From Circinella minor (lineage: Eukaryota > Mucoromycota > Mucoromycetes > Mucorales > Lichtheimiaceae), in contig JAEPRB010000121.1 of assembly GCA_016758965.1 (NCBI GenBank), forward strand, positions 1-64,000: a stretch of 64,000 nt of DNA, written 5' to 3'. The position numbers were made by a program, and so were the translations under genes. This document shows positions 1 through 14,003 of the stretch, piece by piece (position 1 is the first letter of the stretch; every line of letters begins with the position of its first letter). The notes under the pieces were generated by a model. The model was not told the origin of the DNA. It saw only the letters and a list, made by a program, of their open reading frames with translations, and did no database searches.

Positions 1-922
1 CCCCAACTACAACCAAGAACAGCATATGTTCATTATACTTGGCAAACATTGATAAAATAAATTTGTTATAAGCCAGGACGTTTGTTTTATATTTGTTGCA
101 TCGACCCTATTCGACTTAATGAGAATACTAAAAATATCGAGTACAGAAAAACCATGTTTATTTAGTGCTTTTATGCTCTCATATTTTTAAAACTATTATT
201 TGTTCCTTTATTATTAAATAAAATAGTCAAAGCTTTATTTGGAATCTTTTCTTTCACTGGGTTGTTAGCCGCCAAATAAAAAACAATGAACGCCATACTA
301 ATAATATAGAGACGCCAAATCATAAAATTTCAGCCGCCAGGTTGAAAAAAACCAAGCGCCAAATAAAAAATACATCACGCCATGTTGAAAAAAATCAGCC
401 GTCTGAAACGAGGAAAAATCCTGTACTCATATTATTATTGGGACAAGATGAAAAAAAAAAATTACGCATAATTCTTGTGCAACGATGAATCCACTTGATA
501 TGGTAGAGAATTTTATTATTACTGTACAATATTCGAGAAGCTTAATGTCATTATAAGAAAATTCACATCTCCTTTGCATAAGAAATAATTTAATTATTCT
601 GACGCTCATTTCAGCTTTTTCCCTTGCCACACACATATACACATAATGATTTTTTTTTCGGTTTTTTGTTGTACTACCTCAAGTTACCATATAACTTGAG
701 TTTTTTTTATGGTTGTTTTCAATAAAACGGATTTGGAAATTGAATAGTGTGACGGTTCGATGCATGTGCACAATATATTAATTTCTCTTTTCAGCTTTAT
801 ATGTACCTTTTCATTTTTATCTCCCTTACAGAACTCTCTCTCTCAAAAAAAAAAAAAAGAATCGATCTTCTTGAAACAACCTTTTTTTTTTTTTTTAGCT
901 GTATATATAAATAATTACTTCA
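1..922. other. Non-coding region upstream of CSF1
   Basis: No supported gene. AT-rich with homopolymer tracts. It holds a 22-bp periodic CGCCA array (about 270-404, listed separately). The last 80 bases before the CSF1 start are T- and A-rich, which suits a fungal promoter/5' leader; no distinct TATA element is claimed. Confidence 0.6.
270..404. repeat. Degenerate 22-bp tandem array with CGCCA core
   Basis: The pentamer CGCCA occurs at 270, 291, 313, 335, 357 and 378, with a degenerate CGTCT at 400, so spacing is 21-22 bp throughout. Spacers are A-rich (for example AAATAAAAAA after the units at 270 and 357; GGTTGAAAAAA and TGTTGAAAAAA after those at 335 and 378). This is a decayed minisatellite or a helically phased set of binding sites about 0.5 kb upstream of CSF1. 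There is no CRISPR-like repeat/spacer structure. Confidence 0.75.
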
Positions 923-3900
923 ATGCTCGTCGAAGCTGTCCAATCGGGCGCTGAGCTTACATCCTATAACAATGTTCAGACTGTGTCTGACTTCTGGATG
1001 TTTGTTGTCTATTGTTTGGTTGTCATTGTAGTAGTCTTATTCTTTTTATTTTACTTTAATCGCGCTCTCGGTCAGATCTTGACATGGCTTATCAATCAAT
1101 ATACTTGGAGACGTTATAATGCTTACATTGAAGTTGGTACGCAAAATTAATTAATAAAACAAAAACGATGACGGAATTTATTCTATTCTATTTTTTTTTT
1201 TTTGAAAACTCATTGATAATGGTTTGGTTGATTGGTGGGTGGGTGGTGACAAACTTGTTTTAATATATGATTTAGATTCGATACGTGTCACTTTACTTGG
1301 AGCACGAGTATTATTCAAAAATTTACGATATCATTCTACCAATCAATCTATATCTATTGTCAAAGGACATATTTCTATTCAATATTGGTTAATGAATGTT
1401 AGAAAAGCTAATAGTGATAAGACGGGTATAAAAAATTACTTCTTTATATATATTATATTTTCATTCATTCAATCATTTTTCTGATCATTAAATCAAATAT
1501 ATACTAGATTCCTCGAAAAGTAAATTACCATGTCGTATTGTATGTAGTATGGAAGGACTTGAATGGTTTATTTATAATAATTCTCCAGCATATGAATCAA
1601 TGAGAAGTGCTCTGGGTGTACCGTCATCATCGTCATCGTCATCACCACCATCATCATCACCATCATCATCTGTTCCTTCTTCATCTTTCAACAATAATCA
1701 GGGTAAATGTACCAACAATTGTTTTTTTTCTCTCAATTTGTAAATTATAACATCCTCAATTTTTGATGTTTATATGAATATAAATATTCATTATTCCCGG
1801 CCAATACACACACACACACACACACACACACGCTTTTTTTAGAATCTCGGTCCAATCCACCATCTGATCCACCAACAATAACAACAGCAACTATAACCCC
1901 ATCACCACCATCTAGAAATGAAATCCGAGATCCAGAAAGTCAGGTGCCTGTTGAAACATCTGTATTGTTACGATTGATGCCAGTTCAATTTGAATGTACC
2001 ACAGGCGCCATCATGATTGGAAATAATGAACTCCGAAGTATGATTGTGGGTCAATATGTTCAAGCAAGTGGTATTTATAGCGTGAGTGAGTCCCGTGCCG
2101 AGATGGATCAATATAAATCAGTTTTTGATTTAACTTTCCGAAAGCTTCAAGTCAGCTTAAAAGATAATATGGATTTTACATATGCTTATCCTGAAACTTC
2201 AGATAAAAAGAAACCATTATGGAAACGGTAACAAAAAAAAAAATTAAAATGAATTGTAGATAGGACAAAGAGAGAGAGAGAGAGAGGTCGAGAAGTAGAT
2301 TAAATGATATATATGTATAGTACTAATGGATGAAAATTATATCATTATTTTAGAGCATTAAATTTCATTTTTTCTCCATTCCATGCATTATTTCATCCTG
2401 CTGCTAAAACAAGACAGTTTGGTCATATGCAACATATGCACGATATCATGCGCGCTCAAGGAGGAGAGACAGATCGTACAACAGGACGCTCAACTACATT
2501 TCATGAAGAATATGCTCGTGTTAATAATGTGGTTGAATGTAGTAAGATGGCTGTTTTATATTATGCTGATGTTCCAGGTAAAATATAAATATATATAAAA
2601 AATAAACAAAATATTTTCTTTCATGTAACACATTTTATTATAGGAGTTGTGCCATCGACAGATATCCTGGGATCTTCAGGAGTGGGGATTGATGTGGGTA
2701 ACGGGGGTCTTCCGCCAGAATGGGGTGTTCGAATTCTTATGTGGAATGCGATGTTTCATTATGGTCCCTGGACGGATCGGCACCGGTAAGTAGTTCCGAT
2801 AATTTAGATTTTGCATGATAAAAATGTAAAATATATATTTTTCTTTTGTTCATTATAATGATTTAATAAATATGATAGTACCGAGTTACAAGACTATTTT
2901 TTTCCAAATTCACATCGTAATAATGTACCTACTCCCTATTTAAAACCTGGCGATTTACGTACTTCCACATCATTTGATTTTCATGTCGAATTGATGACAG
3001 AAGGTACCATTCGTATTCCTACTCGAGAAAAATCAAAGGTAAATTGAACTTCCGCTCCCCCAAAAAAAAAGAACTACACTGTGTTTAAGATTGATTTATG
3101 GTTATAAATTATGATATTAATAAACTATATTTATAAAAAGGATTGGAAATATGAAACAGAATCTGCTGATTTAGATCTTGGTGCGGATGGTTATTATACC
3201 CGACCTTATGGTTGGATTGATATTAAAACATCACCTGGATCTACTGCCAAAATTATTATTCCTTTCGTCTGTGGACCAGACGGTTATACATCAAGTATTG
3301 ACATTCATTTCAAAGATATTGATGCATCAACAAGTGTGAATTATGCTTCATTATTACAAGCTAAAAATCTTCAGGTAAAATATATATATGTATCTTTTTT
3401 ATATAATTAAATCAAATAACATAATAAATTATTTAACATAGAGTTAAATTATGATAATAGTTAGCAATAAAGATGCATTCACCTATAGTTTGGAACGAAC
3501 ATCGTGAATGGGATTTTGCTTGTTCTATTCGAGAACCTCAAATATTTCTTTTACGCGATCACGTTTTTTTATTTCAAGATCTTATTAAAGATTGGACATC
3601 TACTCCTCCTGCTGATCTCCTCCATTTTATACCCGTTACATATAATTTTAATATTAATATATACGAACCTCTTATTTACTTGTGCGTAAATGAGCATAAT
3701 ATTATTAGTAATCCAAACGCATCAGATGATAATGGTAAAGCTATTATTATTAATTATATTAAACGTCACTACTATATCGCTTCTTGTTTTTCTTTCATTG
3801 ACTAATCCATATATATACTTGTATTTATTTTAGCATATATCAAATTACATACTAACAAACTACGCTATACCATGACATTGCCATTTGTGGATTTTGAGCC

Positions 3901-6900
3901 CGAAATTAATGCTATTAAATTTCGTGCCGACGTAAGTAGTAATACTAATTAGTAGTAGCCATCATTGTAGTACTAGGAAAGCTTATAATTTTTATTCATT
4001 TTTTCATTTATTCACTTGCTTTTTTTTTTAGCTTGATCAATTTGATGTAGCTATATCATTACAAAGCTCACATACCCTAAGTGCATTTATGGAAAAAGAA
4101 AATTCACAATTTGGTATGAGTGTTAGTGTTGCTATTGAAGGTTCTTATGAATATTATACATCAGTCGATGTTTTACGTCATATAGAAACACTTAACCTAA
4201 ATATCAAAGTAAGTTTGTTTCTTTTTTAAAGTTGAAAAAAAAGAACATGGGTCATGGATATAAGTAATTTACACTTTTTTTTTTCGTTATTATGTTATCA
4301 ATGTTATTAGTTGAATGGTGTCACATGTAAATTATTCGGTACTGTGATTCGATATCTTATGATTTTACGTGATAACTATGCAGGACAATGGATAAATTTT
4401 TCGACTATTGATGAATATCGACAACGAAGACAAGAGCCACAAAAATGGCAAGAAATGAAAAAAAGACAAGCGGATGCAAAAGTGAGATTATTATTATTAT
4501 TAGTTACTCTATTTCTATATAAAATCCTAAAGAGAGAAAAGAAAAAAGCATACACACACATTTCTTATAAGCTCAATAATTTATAAAATTTATTTTATAT
4601 AGCCAATCCAAGATCCTTTTGAAGTTTACGTTCTTGTTGATATTCAAGATGGATCATTACTTTTACCAGAAAATTTATATGACTGTTCACATTATTCGCA
4701 AATGGATTTTCAAGAATTACAAGTTGAATTACGAAATTTGGATATTTATATGGGTAAAAAAAGGGATGGGGATGAAAATATGCTATATGGTATACGTTTA
4801 ATACTGTCGAAACATATTTATTGATCCAAAAAAAAAAATTATAGATATGTATATTACTGTGAGTCCAATTACTTGGACACGAGAAAGTTATTCCGATCCA
4901 AGTTCCAAAAAAGCATTTCTTCGAAGTAGAAATGGTCGAGATCAAGGAAATTTTCTATATATTGATGGTAACTTTTTTTCAAGAGAAAATGATGGGATTA
5001 AAAGAACTGAAAAGAAAAACAAATGGATTAAAGATAGGCTCGTTTTTTTTTTGTTAGAACTGAATATTTATGCACATCGTCTTTTTGGTCCATTACCTGA
5101 AATTGCGACCTACCTATGTCATTGGGAATTTGAAGTGGGTCGAATTACGGGGGAAGTCAAACCATCCTTTTTATTGGGTACAACCAATTTTGCCCAAACA
5201 TTTGTTTATGATATGATTGATGAAGATAATGCTGTGCCTGCAGAAATGGCGCCTGCTGCAGATCCAGATGTTACATTTGTCAAAGCATCTGTCAAGGAAG
5301 TCGATGTCTATTTAATGAATGATCATAGTGTTGCTAAGGTGAATGTGGATCAAGGTTTATCACTTGAATTTGATAACCTAGTAAATGAAAAATATAATCA
5401 ACGTGTGAATGTGAACATTCCCGCTTTGGTTGCTACGACACTTGCAAATCAAGATCACCACATGCAAGGAGCGAGTGCTGTAGAAGTAAGTTTAATAATG
5501 CTAACTTTTTATTATAACTTCTTGGTTTGACTAACATGTAACTATTATTCTTATTATTATTTTTATTATTAGAGCGAGTTTTCGTGGGTAGAAGTAGCAA
5601 GACTTTCAACGGGTATGAATATTACAATATTCAGACATTCAAAAGGATGGCGAAAAATGAGAAATGCGCAACAGAATTTTATCCGGGCTCAAGACTATGC
5701 AACGCGTAGATGTACTCATCTTTATGAAGCAGATCAAGATTCCAGAGGTAAAAATAACAATGATACTAAGAGACTCAAAAAAAAAAAAAAAAACGCCAAC
5801 CATATTTAATAATTAAAATTCTGGTAATCCCATAGCCGCATCACATAGATCTACTGAATATCATGTTGGAGTGTTATATGCACCACCATATCGCTCATTC
5901 CATTATGGTAAGTTTATTTCAACTTATATGTAATAGTATATACAATCTTTTTTTTTTGGACACATGTATATTAACTGATTATTATTGATAGAGGAACATG
6001 GTACAGGAGTCGACAATGAACCAAATCCTGGATATTTAATGCGTACGCCTTCACATCAACCAGAAAATTATGCTATTCGATCTTTTACAGGTGCAGGAGT
6101 AAGCGATGCTCCAAGCGTTGGATCCTATATGAGTGACTGGATTGATGAAACCTCCTATTTGGACAGACGATCTCGTCAAAGTGTTAAATCAAATGATGAT
6201 GAATCTTTTCATACAGCCTTTTCAAATGATCCTGGAAGAAGCCATAGTGGTTCTCCTCCCACAGGGCAAGATTTAGAAACGATGGAACTTTATGATCATT
6301 ATGATTCTGATTCTTTATGTAATTCAGATACTGATGGTAATAAGAGATAATAATAGTAATTAATTTGCGATTAAAGTATATTAGGCAGTTATAACGGTTG
6401 GTCTAACTTCTGATTATTACATACATGTTTAGATGATTCGTCGCATATTGAAGATTGGACGGAAGATCATCAGCAACAGCATCACTCTAAAGGAAAAGTT
6501 ACAGAAACTACATCTATTCCACCATCTATTCCTTACAGTGGTTACCTAAATCGATATTCAGTTAAAGCAGCATCACCACCAGGTACTCGTACAAGAGGGT
6601 TTTTCCACCCTTACTTGCCCCCACCAAAAACTCATTTCATCCCACTTAAGGTAAGAAAAGCAATTTATTTTCTTTTAAGAATCCATTAGCTATGGAAACT
6701 TCAATGTACTAACTTTTGATAATAATAAACCCATGTATGTGTTTTGCAATGTAGGAGGGACATCGTAAAAAAATTGGCGGATTTGATACAAATGCCGAAA
6801 ACAAGAAAAAAGAGAATCCAGTATTCCTATTTCCAGGAACGGATACACTGCCCAATGTAAATAGTCCAGATACTGATCATGAAGAAGAAGATAGTACTGG

Positions 6901-9900
6901 TAACGACGTGGTTGTTACAGTTGTTCTCGAAGCAACAAGTCCATTACAAATTCTTATGACACCTATTCTTGTTAAAATTGTTCAAGAAGTATCGGAAGCT
7001 ATTAATCGATATGTAAGAATGATAGCCATTATGATTATTATTATTTGCAACCAAAATATATTTTACTTATATAATATACACATCTTTTTTTTTTTTTTTG
7101 GAATGTTTACTATAGGATTGGGATTTAGAATCCATGCTGGATTTATTACAAATTGAGTACGTCGGTCAACTTACCCGATATCTGACAGATCAATTTGTCT
7201 GTACACGATTTGCTGTGTCTTTGCCAAAAACACATTTCCATTTTATTCAGAATGTCATGCTACCAGATGACTTGCCATCTTACAAGGATGGTAAATCGCA
7301 TATTAAGACCCAATACGATGAAAATGATACAATGCTCTGTTCTGCTGATGTTATTTTGGACAGTTTCAGTATGATTGGTAGTGTCAAATTTGAGGATGAA
7401 GCATACGACGAAAAGCAAAAATCGGTTGCCGAATCCAAACTTGTTTTAAGAGAATCTCGTGTGCATATCGATGTGAGTGATTTAGAATGCAAGGTTCAAT
7501 ATGTTAGTGAACGTAATGAATCACCACCCCATGAACCCATGGTATTTGGTATCCCGAGATCACGCCAACATACTCGTTCATCCACCGCTAGTCAAAATGA
7601 TATGAGTCATCAACAAGAAGAAAATGATGACAGTACAACAGAGCTTGTCGTGATCGACTTTGCTGTTCGTAAATTTGCGTTCAAGTGGCTAGGTGCAACG
7701 AAACCCAATTATTTTGATCTCAATGTGGATGGTATATCAACAACGATTATCACAGAAGCAGTCGAAATTCTTGTTGGTGCGGTATATTCTTGGCTAGTCT
7801 TTGTCGATGATTTTAAATCCATTTTACAACGATTTCAACTCCAGCGGTCAAGACAGATACAAATGTTCATTCATGAATTATCAAGTTACTCACAACACCC
7901 ATCTACTATCGGTGACCCCTTGTTTTTAACAAAACCTGCGACAGTTCTACGGCTTGGTTCACGCAATTTCCGAAACGATGTAGGATGGAAATTATTGGCA
8001 AGAATGCGATATTGTTTACGTACAATTGATTCTGGTACTCGTGCACGACTTCAATACAAGCTCTCACAGAGTATGAACAGTACACCATTCAGCTCAAAAC
8101 AAATGTTTGAAAATGTTGTCAAGAGTCTATCGTTATGGCGGAGTTGGGAAATTGGAGAAGACAATATTTCAAAATGTCGTTTATTTACACAACCCTTTCA
8201 TCAACAGGTTGCGGATGGTACTGAATCCGAACAAGTATTATCTGATATTGACAAACTGGTGGAGCTTTTAATATCTTCGATAAACATGGGCAAAGTTCGA
8301 GTGCAAACGTTCGAGTTTTGTATTTTTGAAGAAGAACAAGAAATGGAGGATAATAGTATTACTATTGGTCCTGTCGAACTAGCTTTGGAAACCCAGTATA
8401 AACGCCCTCCTATTAGTAACAGTAATAACGAGGAATTATCATTGGCAAGAACAAGTAGTGAAGTGGATCGCAAACGGCAGCAACAACAACAACAGAATAA
8501 AGCACCTAGGGATGGATATCTTGATATAGTTGCCAGAGCAACTGTGGATTCAATCCATATCAATATCAATCCAGCCATCCTGGCCTTTGCTCGGCATATG
8601 CTTACAGTTCAACGTGTCTTTACGGCCAAACTACAAAGTTTATCTCATGGTGCCAATATACTTGGAAATAATCTTTCGGTTCCTTCCAGTATGCCTTCTA
8701 GCAACTCATCATCACCCATCAATCTGGATGCATTGGTATCACGTATAGATGTTGTCGCACAAGCATTAGTGGCAGTACAATACATTGATGTGTGTGCGCG
8801 TGCTCAAAAATTGACTATGCAAAGTCAAGTACGAGGGATTCAAGGATCTGCATTATTTTCTAATCCAAAATTAACACCACTTCATATTTTTTCATCTTCG
8901 GAACGAGCCGAGTCTGATTCTGGGTCTGGTATACGTAGTTCCACCAAAAATTCTAGACGCTATCATGCTCACAATAGCAACCGACTTATTCTTGAAGCAG
9001 CAGGTGGCATAGAATATATCGACACTCGATTTTATGAAATGAAGACATACAAGAATATTGATGAGCTTTTGGTGATCACTCTTAATGGGGCGAATCTTAG
9101 CGCCAACATATGCCAGCCTACAAAAACGAATCGTAAACAATCCAGGAACTCAGTCGAACCAACCGGTATGAGTAGTGGTAGCAGTGGTAACAAGGAGGTG
9201 CTTAATGTGTTCTCCAATATTCACAAGTTTCATATTCATGCACCACAAAGTTTGCTCCGACTATACGAGTTTATTGAGGATTGGCGATCCGAACAAGGAC
9301 AACGCTATGAGTTCCTTTTCCAAAACCTATTAAACGAATGGGAAGAACAGCGAAAGATGTCTGCTTCTGTCGCCGCTGCTGCTGCCGCTGCTGCTTCTGC
9401 CGCTGCTGCTTCAGGTGGAGGTAGATCCAATGCTACTGTTGGTAGCAGTAGTGGTAGTAGTAGAAATAACAGTCGTCGTCGTCGCCGCCTGGAAGAAGCC
9501 TCTTCTAGTAGTAGTACTAATAATGAGAATAAAAACAAGCCTGTATTTTTAGAAAAGAAATACGATCTCAAGCTTCAATTTCTTCTCAATCAGTTTGAAG
9601 TGTTGTTTGATTTATTACCATCACTTAGTGTCAAATATCTTATTGACGACCTTTTCGTGATGGTGAATGAAAATCAAGTCAAATCATTACCCGTACAGAA
9701 GTATGCAGTTCAACTATCCAAACAAGAAATCCAATTAATAACCAAAAGCCACAGCCCTGCCGGTCATTTTCAAAGGCAACTTCATGAAGAGTATGCCGGT
9801 GGTACCTTTAGTATTCCAGGTATTCGATGCACAGGCAATCTTAGAAACGAGACCATAAATGGAATCAATCAAATACGTTTACATTTTATGGTTTTTGTCG

Positions 9901-12900
9901 ATTTTATTTCATTATCGCTCAATGTCGGTATGATTGACTCGCTACTTACAGCACAATCATTGCTTGGTAACGAAATTGGTGAACTTATTGAAGTACTTTC
10001 ATACGACAACCGAAAGAGAAAGAAAAAAGAAAATGCATCATCCCCGGAGACTGGGGCTCCTACTACTACCAACATCAAGTATTCCATGGATGTCAATCTA
10101 AGTGGTCTCAGGATATCAGCGGCAAGTCCATCCGCTTTGGGCGTGTTTGAATCCAATGGATTAGAAGCTCATTTATCAAATGATACAAATGAATCAGATC
10201 GTGTATTATGGAAAATCAAAGGGTATAATTTTGCATTATCACTCGAACATAATACTGGTAGTAACAATAATCTACCACCATCATCATCATCCTCAATGGG
10301 TAGTAAATCAGGACAACATCGTAATCGACTAGCCTATATTGTTACCGATTTTGAAATACAAAATCATTTCCCCGAAGAAACCGGTGTACCACCCTCTCAT
10401 GATGCAAGTATACAGCCATTTTATGTTGACGTGAGTCGAATCCAAGCTGTTATGCAACCGATTGCCCTTGGAAAGCTTGCTGAAATGTATATTTATTATG
10501 ATTCTGAACTTAAAAAGAAAAAGGATATGAAAAAGACCCAATTGGATCAAATTGCGACGACAACAAAACGCCTCGTTCAATCTTTCAAACGAGATTCACC
10601 AACTCTTGATGAAGAAACACCTCATTCATTGTGGGAAGGCAAGGTTTTATCTTTGACCGTTCATAGGATTGGAATTGCTATACCTTTGGAGGCACAATCA
10701 CCGTCTTCCAGTACAGATAATCATCACCATCATCATCATCACCATCATCATCACCATCATCCTCCAAGAGAAACCAGTGCATTGTTACTTTCGGTAGGAT
10801 CCATCCATTTCTTGACCAAGAATATTGAAAAGAGTGCTGCAACTCTTGAAAAAATATCATTACAGTTTGTAAAGCGATTTGATCAAAACAATGAAGAACA
10901 CTTTCTGGCTGAACGACATCCACGGATGAATCAAATGCATTTACCGTCGATTGCATGTCATGTATATACCCGCAGTCAGAAGCCCAAGCAGTTTATCAAG
11001 GTTGACGCCAAAGTGGGTGGGTTTGAAGTAGATATCGATGGGGCATTCTCAGAATATGTCAACGCATTAAATGTAATCTATGTTAAAAGCAAAGATCGTG
11101 TAAATGCATTCACCAAAGCGAGTGGCGTCAACAACAATAATAATAGTAACGAGAGCAGTAATAATAACGCCAGTAACAGTCATAATGAACTTGTGCATTT
11201 GGATTTCGAAGGCATGTTTGAATACCAAAGTGGTGTAGTGCGAATGTATCCCAAACGACATTCTGGAGAAGCCAATCGGAAACGTATGCGAGCTACAAAC
11301 CCTAGTTCAATTAATGAAAATGCAGCAAAAATGGCAACAATCAAGATACCTGGTTTGTCTGCTTGGGTCACTTACAGAACACCTCTTGGATCACTCGCAT
11401 CTGTTGTTGATGAAGCACCCCGTTTCCATGGCGATATTACAATTCATGAGAGTGACAACACACTTCATCCTTCACTTGTACAGTTTTTACAAGAAGTTAT
11501 TGATGGCCTTAAATTTGGTATGCAACAATCAAGTGAACGTAAGGCAGTTCGATCTACTATTACCACGACTTCGATGCCTATGGGGACTTCGTCGACATCC
11601 TCAACAAATCACTCCTCCCCGTTGGAAACGAATATTAATGCATCATTGGTACTACGGCTATCACGTACCAAACTAGATCTTAGTTGTCAACCTACATCTA
11701 AAGTAGTATGTTCACTTAGTTGGGATGAAAGCGAGTTTTTGATGAACTCATTATCGAACGATAAAACAGCTTCGCGTACTATGAGTTGTGTGGGATATAT
11801 TGGAAACGTATCAGCCATTATCAAGCATCACTTTTCACCCGAAGCTTGTTTAACAGCACGTGTTGATCAAGTGTTAATGAACGCTATGTTGACGACAGAA
11901 CGAGGACAAGATGGATCGGACAGTGACATTATTTCTATCATTGTAAAAATGCCATCTGCTAATGTTGATGTAAATGTTCGACATTTACAAGATTTGCTTA
12001 TCTTGAATTCATGTTGGTTTGGTCAAAACAACTCTATTGCCAAACAATCTTCACTACAACAAGGACAACAACAGCCAAATATACCTTCTGAAGAAGTGCC
12101 AACTCCTAAACCATTTTCTCGTTACGTTTCTTTTCATATAGGCGTCATTGCATTATCTGTGGATCTTGGTCAAGCTATCGGCAAAGTGGCACTTACACCC
12201 GAGAATTTAAACATAACAACACATCATGTTCCATGCGATTCAAAGGCTATTACCGTGTCCTTGGATAGAATACGAGTAACTTCTGAAGGTCGATTATCAG
12301 GTGATGCATATTTCGATCGACTTATGCTTCAGCTTACGTATTATGATATTAAGTCATCATCAAAAGCGGATCAACAACGAATTCCATCATTATTGTTGTT
12401 TATGGATGAATTCCGTGCAACATTTGAATATGAATTCCAACATCTTTTGGATATCATTCAAGAACCTATCGAATTACGTGCACAACTAATTGCGAAAAAT
12501 GATGGTCACGAATTGGATATATGTGCAAGAGTTCGTCCGTTACTGGCATGTATATCTATCAAAGCTGTACCGGTTATTATTACCATGTATAAACGATTCA
12601 CTGAATTGTTAGAAAAAAAGAAGTTGGAAGCGGGTATTCAGGATACATTATCAAGTTTACAACAGACGACTCCAACTACAACGACGTTTTCTGGAGAACA
12701 GCAATCGAGTACTCAAGTAGAACCATTATCATCATCATCATCATCATCATCAATATCAGCAGCACCAGCACCAGCACAACGGCCCGTAACAAGTCTCTCG
12801 CATGTATCTAGCAGCATTGATATGCGGTTGGATTCAGTTGAAATCGTGATATACCCAAGTCAATTCCAAGATGTGGATAACGTGGAGCTTTGTGCTTATG

Positions 12901-13748
12901 ATATGCAACTACTCTTGCAACAAAACATGGAATTTATGGATAATAGCCAACAAGAGGAAGAGCACCGTACATTGGCTATTCGACTTGCAGGTGCAGCTTT
13001 GATGAAGAATGTACCGGGTGTAAAACTTATGGTAAAGAGAAATGAAGTCAAGAAAAAGGAAAGACAAGAAGCAGCAGCAGCAGTAGCAGCCGAAGCAAAT
13101 ATTACAGCTGGTAATTTAGCAGGTAGCACAAATGGTGGAAAGAAAGGTTCGCGAACGTTAGCATCTGCTACAGCACCATCTTCAGTTACAATACCACCAG
13201 CTAGACTAGCAGCTGAAAGTGGTGGAGGGGGTGTATCGATTTTTGGTATTCCAAGTGTTGCGATTCATATGGAGTCAAGTCAGTTCCAGCGACAAGTTGA
13301 ACATATTTTCTCTGCAAGTTTTGGTGGGCGTGTCAACGTATCACTCAATCTTGGTTTGATCCGTTATCTACAAGAATTAGCCAACATGTTTACATCACAA
13401 ATGGAGCGTGCTTTACATCATGATATTACAAATCGAAGACCTCCTGGTGTAGCAGCTGAAGATGCCAATAGTTTTGATAGCGGGGTTGGTGTCAGTCAAA
13501 TTCGTGCACCTTCACCAACACCCGAGACAATAACAACAACAACAACTGAAAATAATGGACTTCATTATAAATCCAATGCACCTGTTAATTTCAATCCACA
13601 ACTACAAATTATGGGAGATGCGACACCACCTGTTGAATGGCTTGGATTTAAACGAGAACGACTTCCAGCATTAGTTCATGAAAACATTACATTAGTTTTA
13701 GATCAACTTGTACATACTCTTTATAAAATGTATGAAAAACAATCATAA
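923..13748 (+). CDS. CSF1: Csf1, VPS13-like bridge-like lipid transfer protein (BLTP1/Tweek family)
   Basis: Spliced model of 3604 aa in 21 exons: 923-1136, 1276-1425, 1508-1702, 1843-2227, 2354-2577, 2644-2785, 2879-3038, 3141-3374, 3473-3734, 3834-3931, 4032-4208, 4311-4481, 4603-4753, 4845-4967, 5058-5485, 5573-5747, 5836-5907, 5992-6336, 6433-6650, 6755-7012, 7116-13748. All junctions are GT-AG and in frame. The N-terminus has one hydrophobic segment (about residues 24-48) followed by WLINQYTWRRYNAYIEV and then GLEWFIYNNSPAY, hallmarks of Csf1. Family members bridge ER contact sites and move phospholipids through a long groove; yeast Csf1 supports cold growth and lipid supply for GPI-anchor synthesis. 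The 3' 6.6 kb is one exon. Low-complexity inserts include 13 consecutive His (10722-10760), Ala-rich (about 9363-9413) and Ser-rich tracts. It is longer than yeast Csf1 (about 2960 aa). Function is inferred from the family. Confidence 0.94.
1806..1831. repeat. (AC)n microsatellite in CSF1 intron 3
   Basis: About 13 AC dinucleotides just upstream of the polypyrimidine tract and 3' splice site of intron 3 (acceptor AG at 1841-1842). A simple repeat that is likely polymorphic. Confidence 0.9.
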
Positions 13749-14003
13749 TAATATATAATGATAATAATAATTTCCATGTACATTATTTAATAAATACAAT
13801 CTTTGGTCAAATTTAAGCTATAAAAAAACAGCTGAATACTAAAAAATTTGTGACTTTTTGTTACGCCACTCAATTGACATTTTTTTTTCTGACAGCAACT
13901 GTCCGTTCAAATCCGAAACTTTTAATTTTTTTTTTTAAACCAACCCGCTTATATATATATATTTCTTTTTTTTTTTTTTCACAACTACCTCTCCGTGTCT
14001 CCA

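Noticed and set aside
270..404. CRISPR array
   Set aside because: Repeats are 5-bp cores with degenerate A-rich linkers, the period is 22 bp and the host is a eukaryote.
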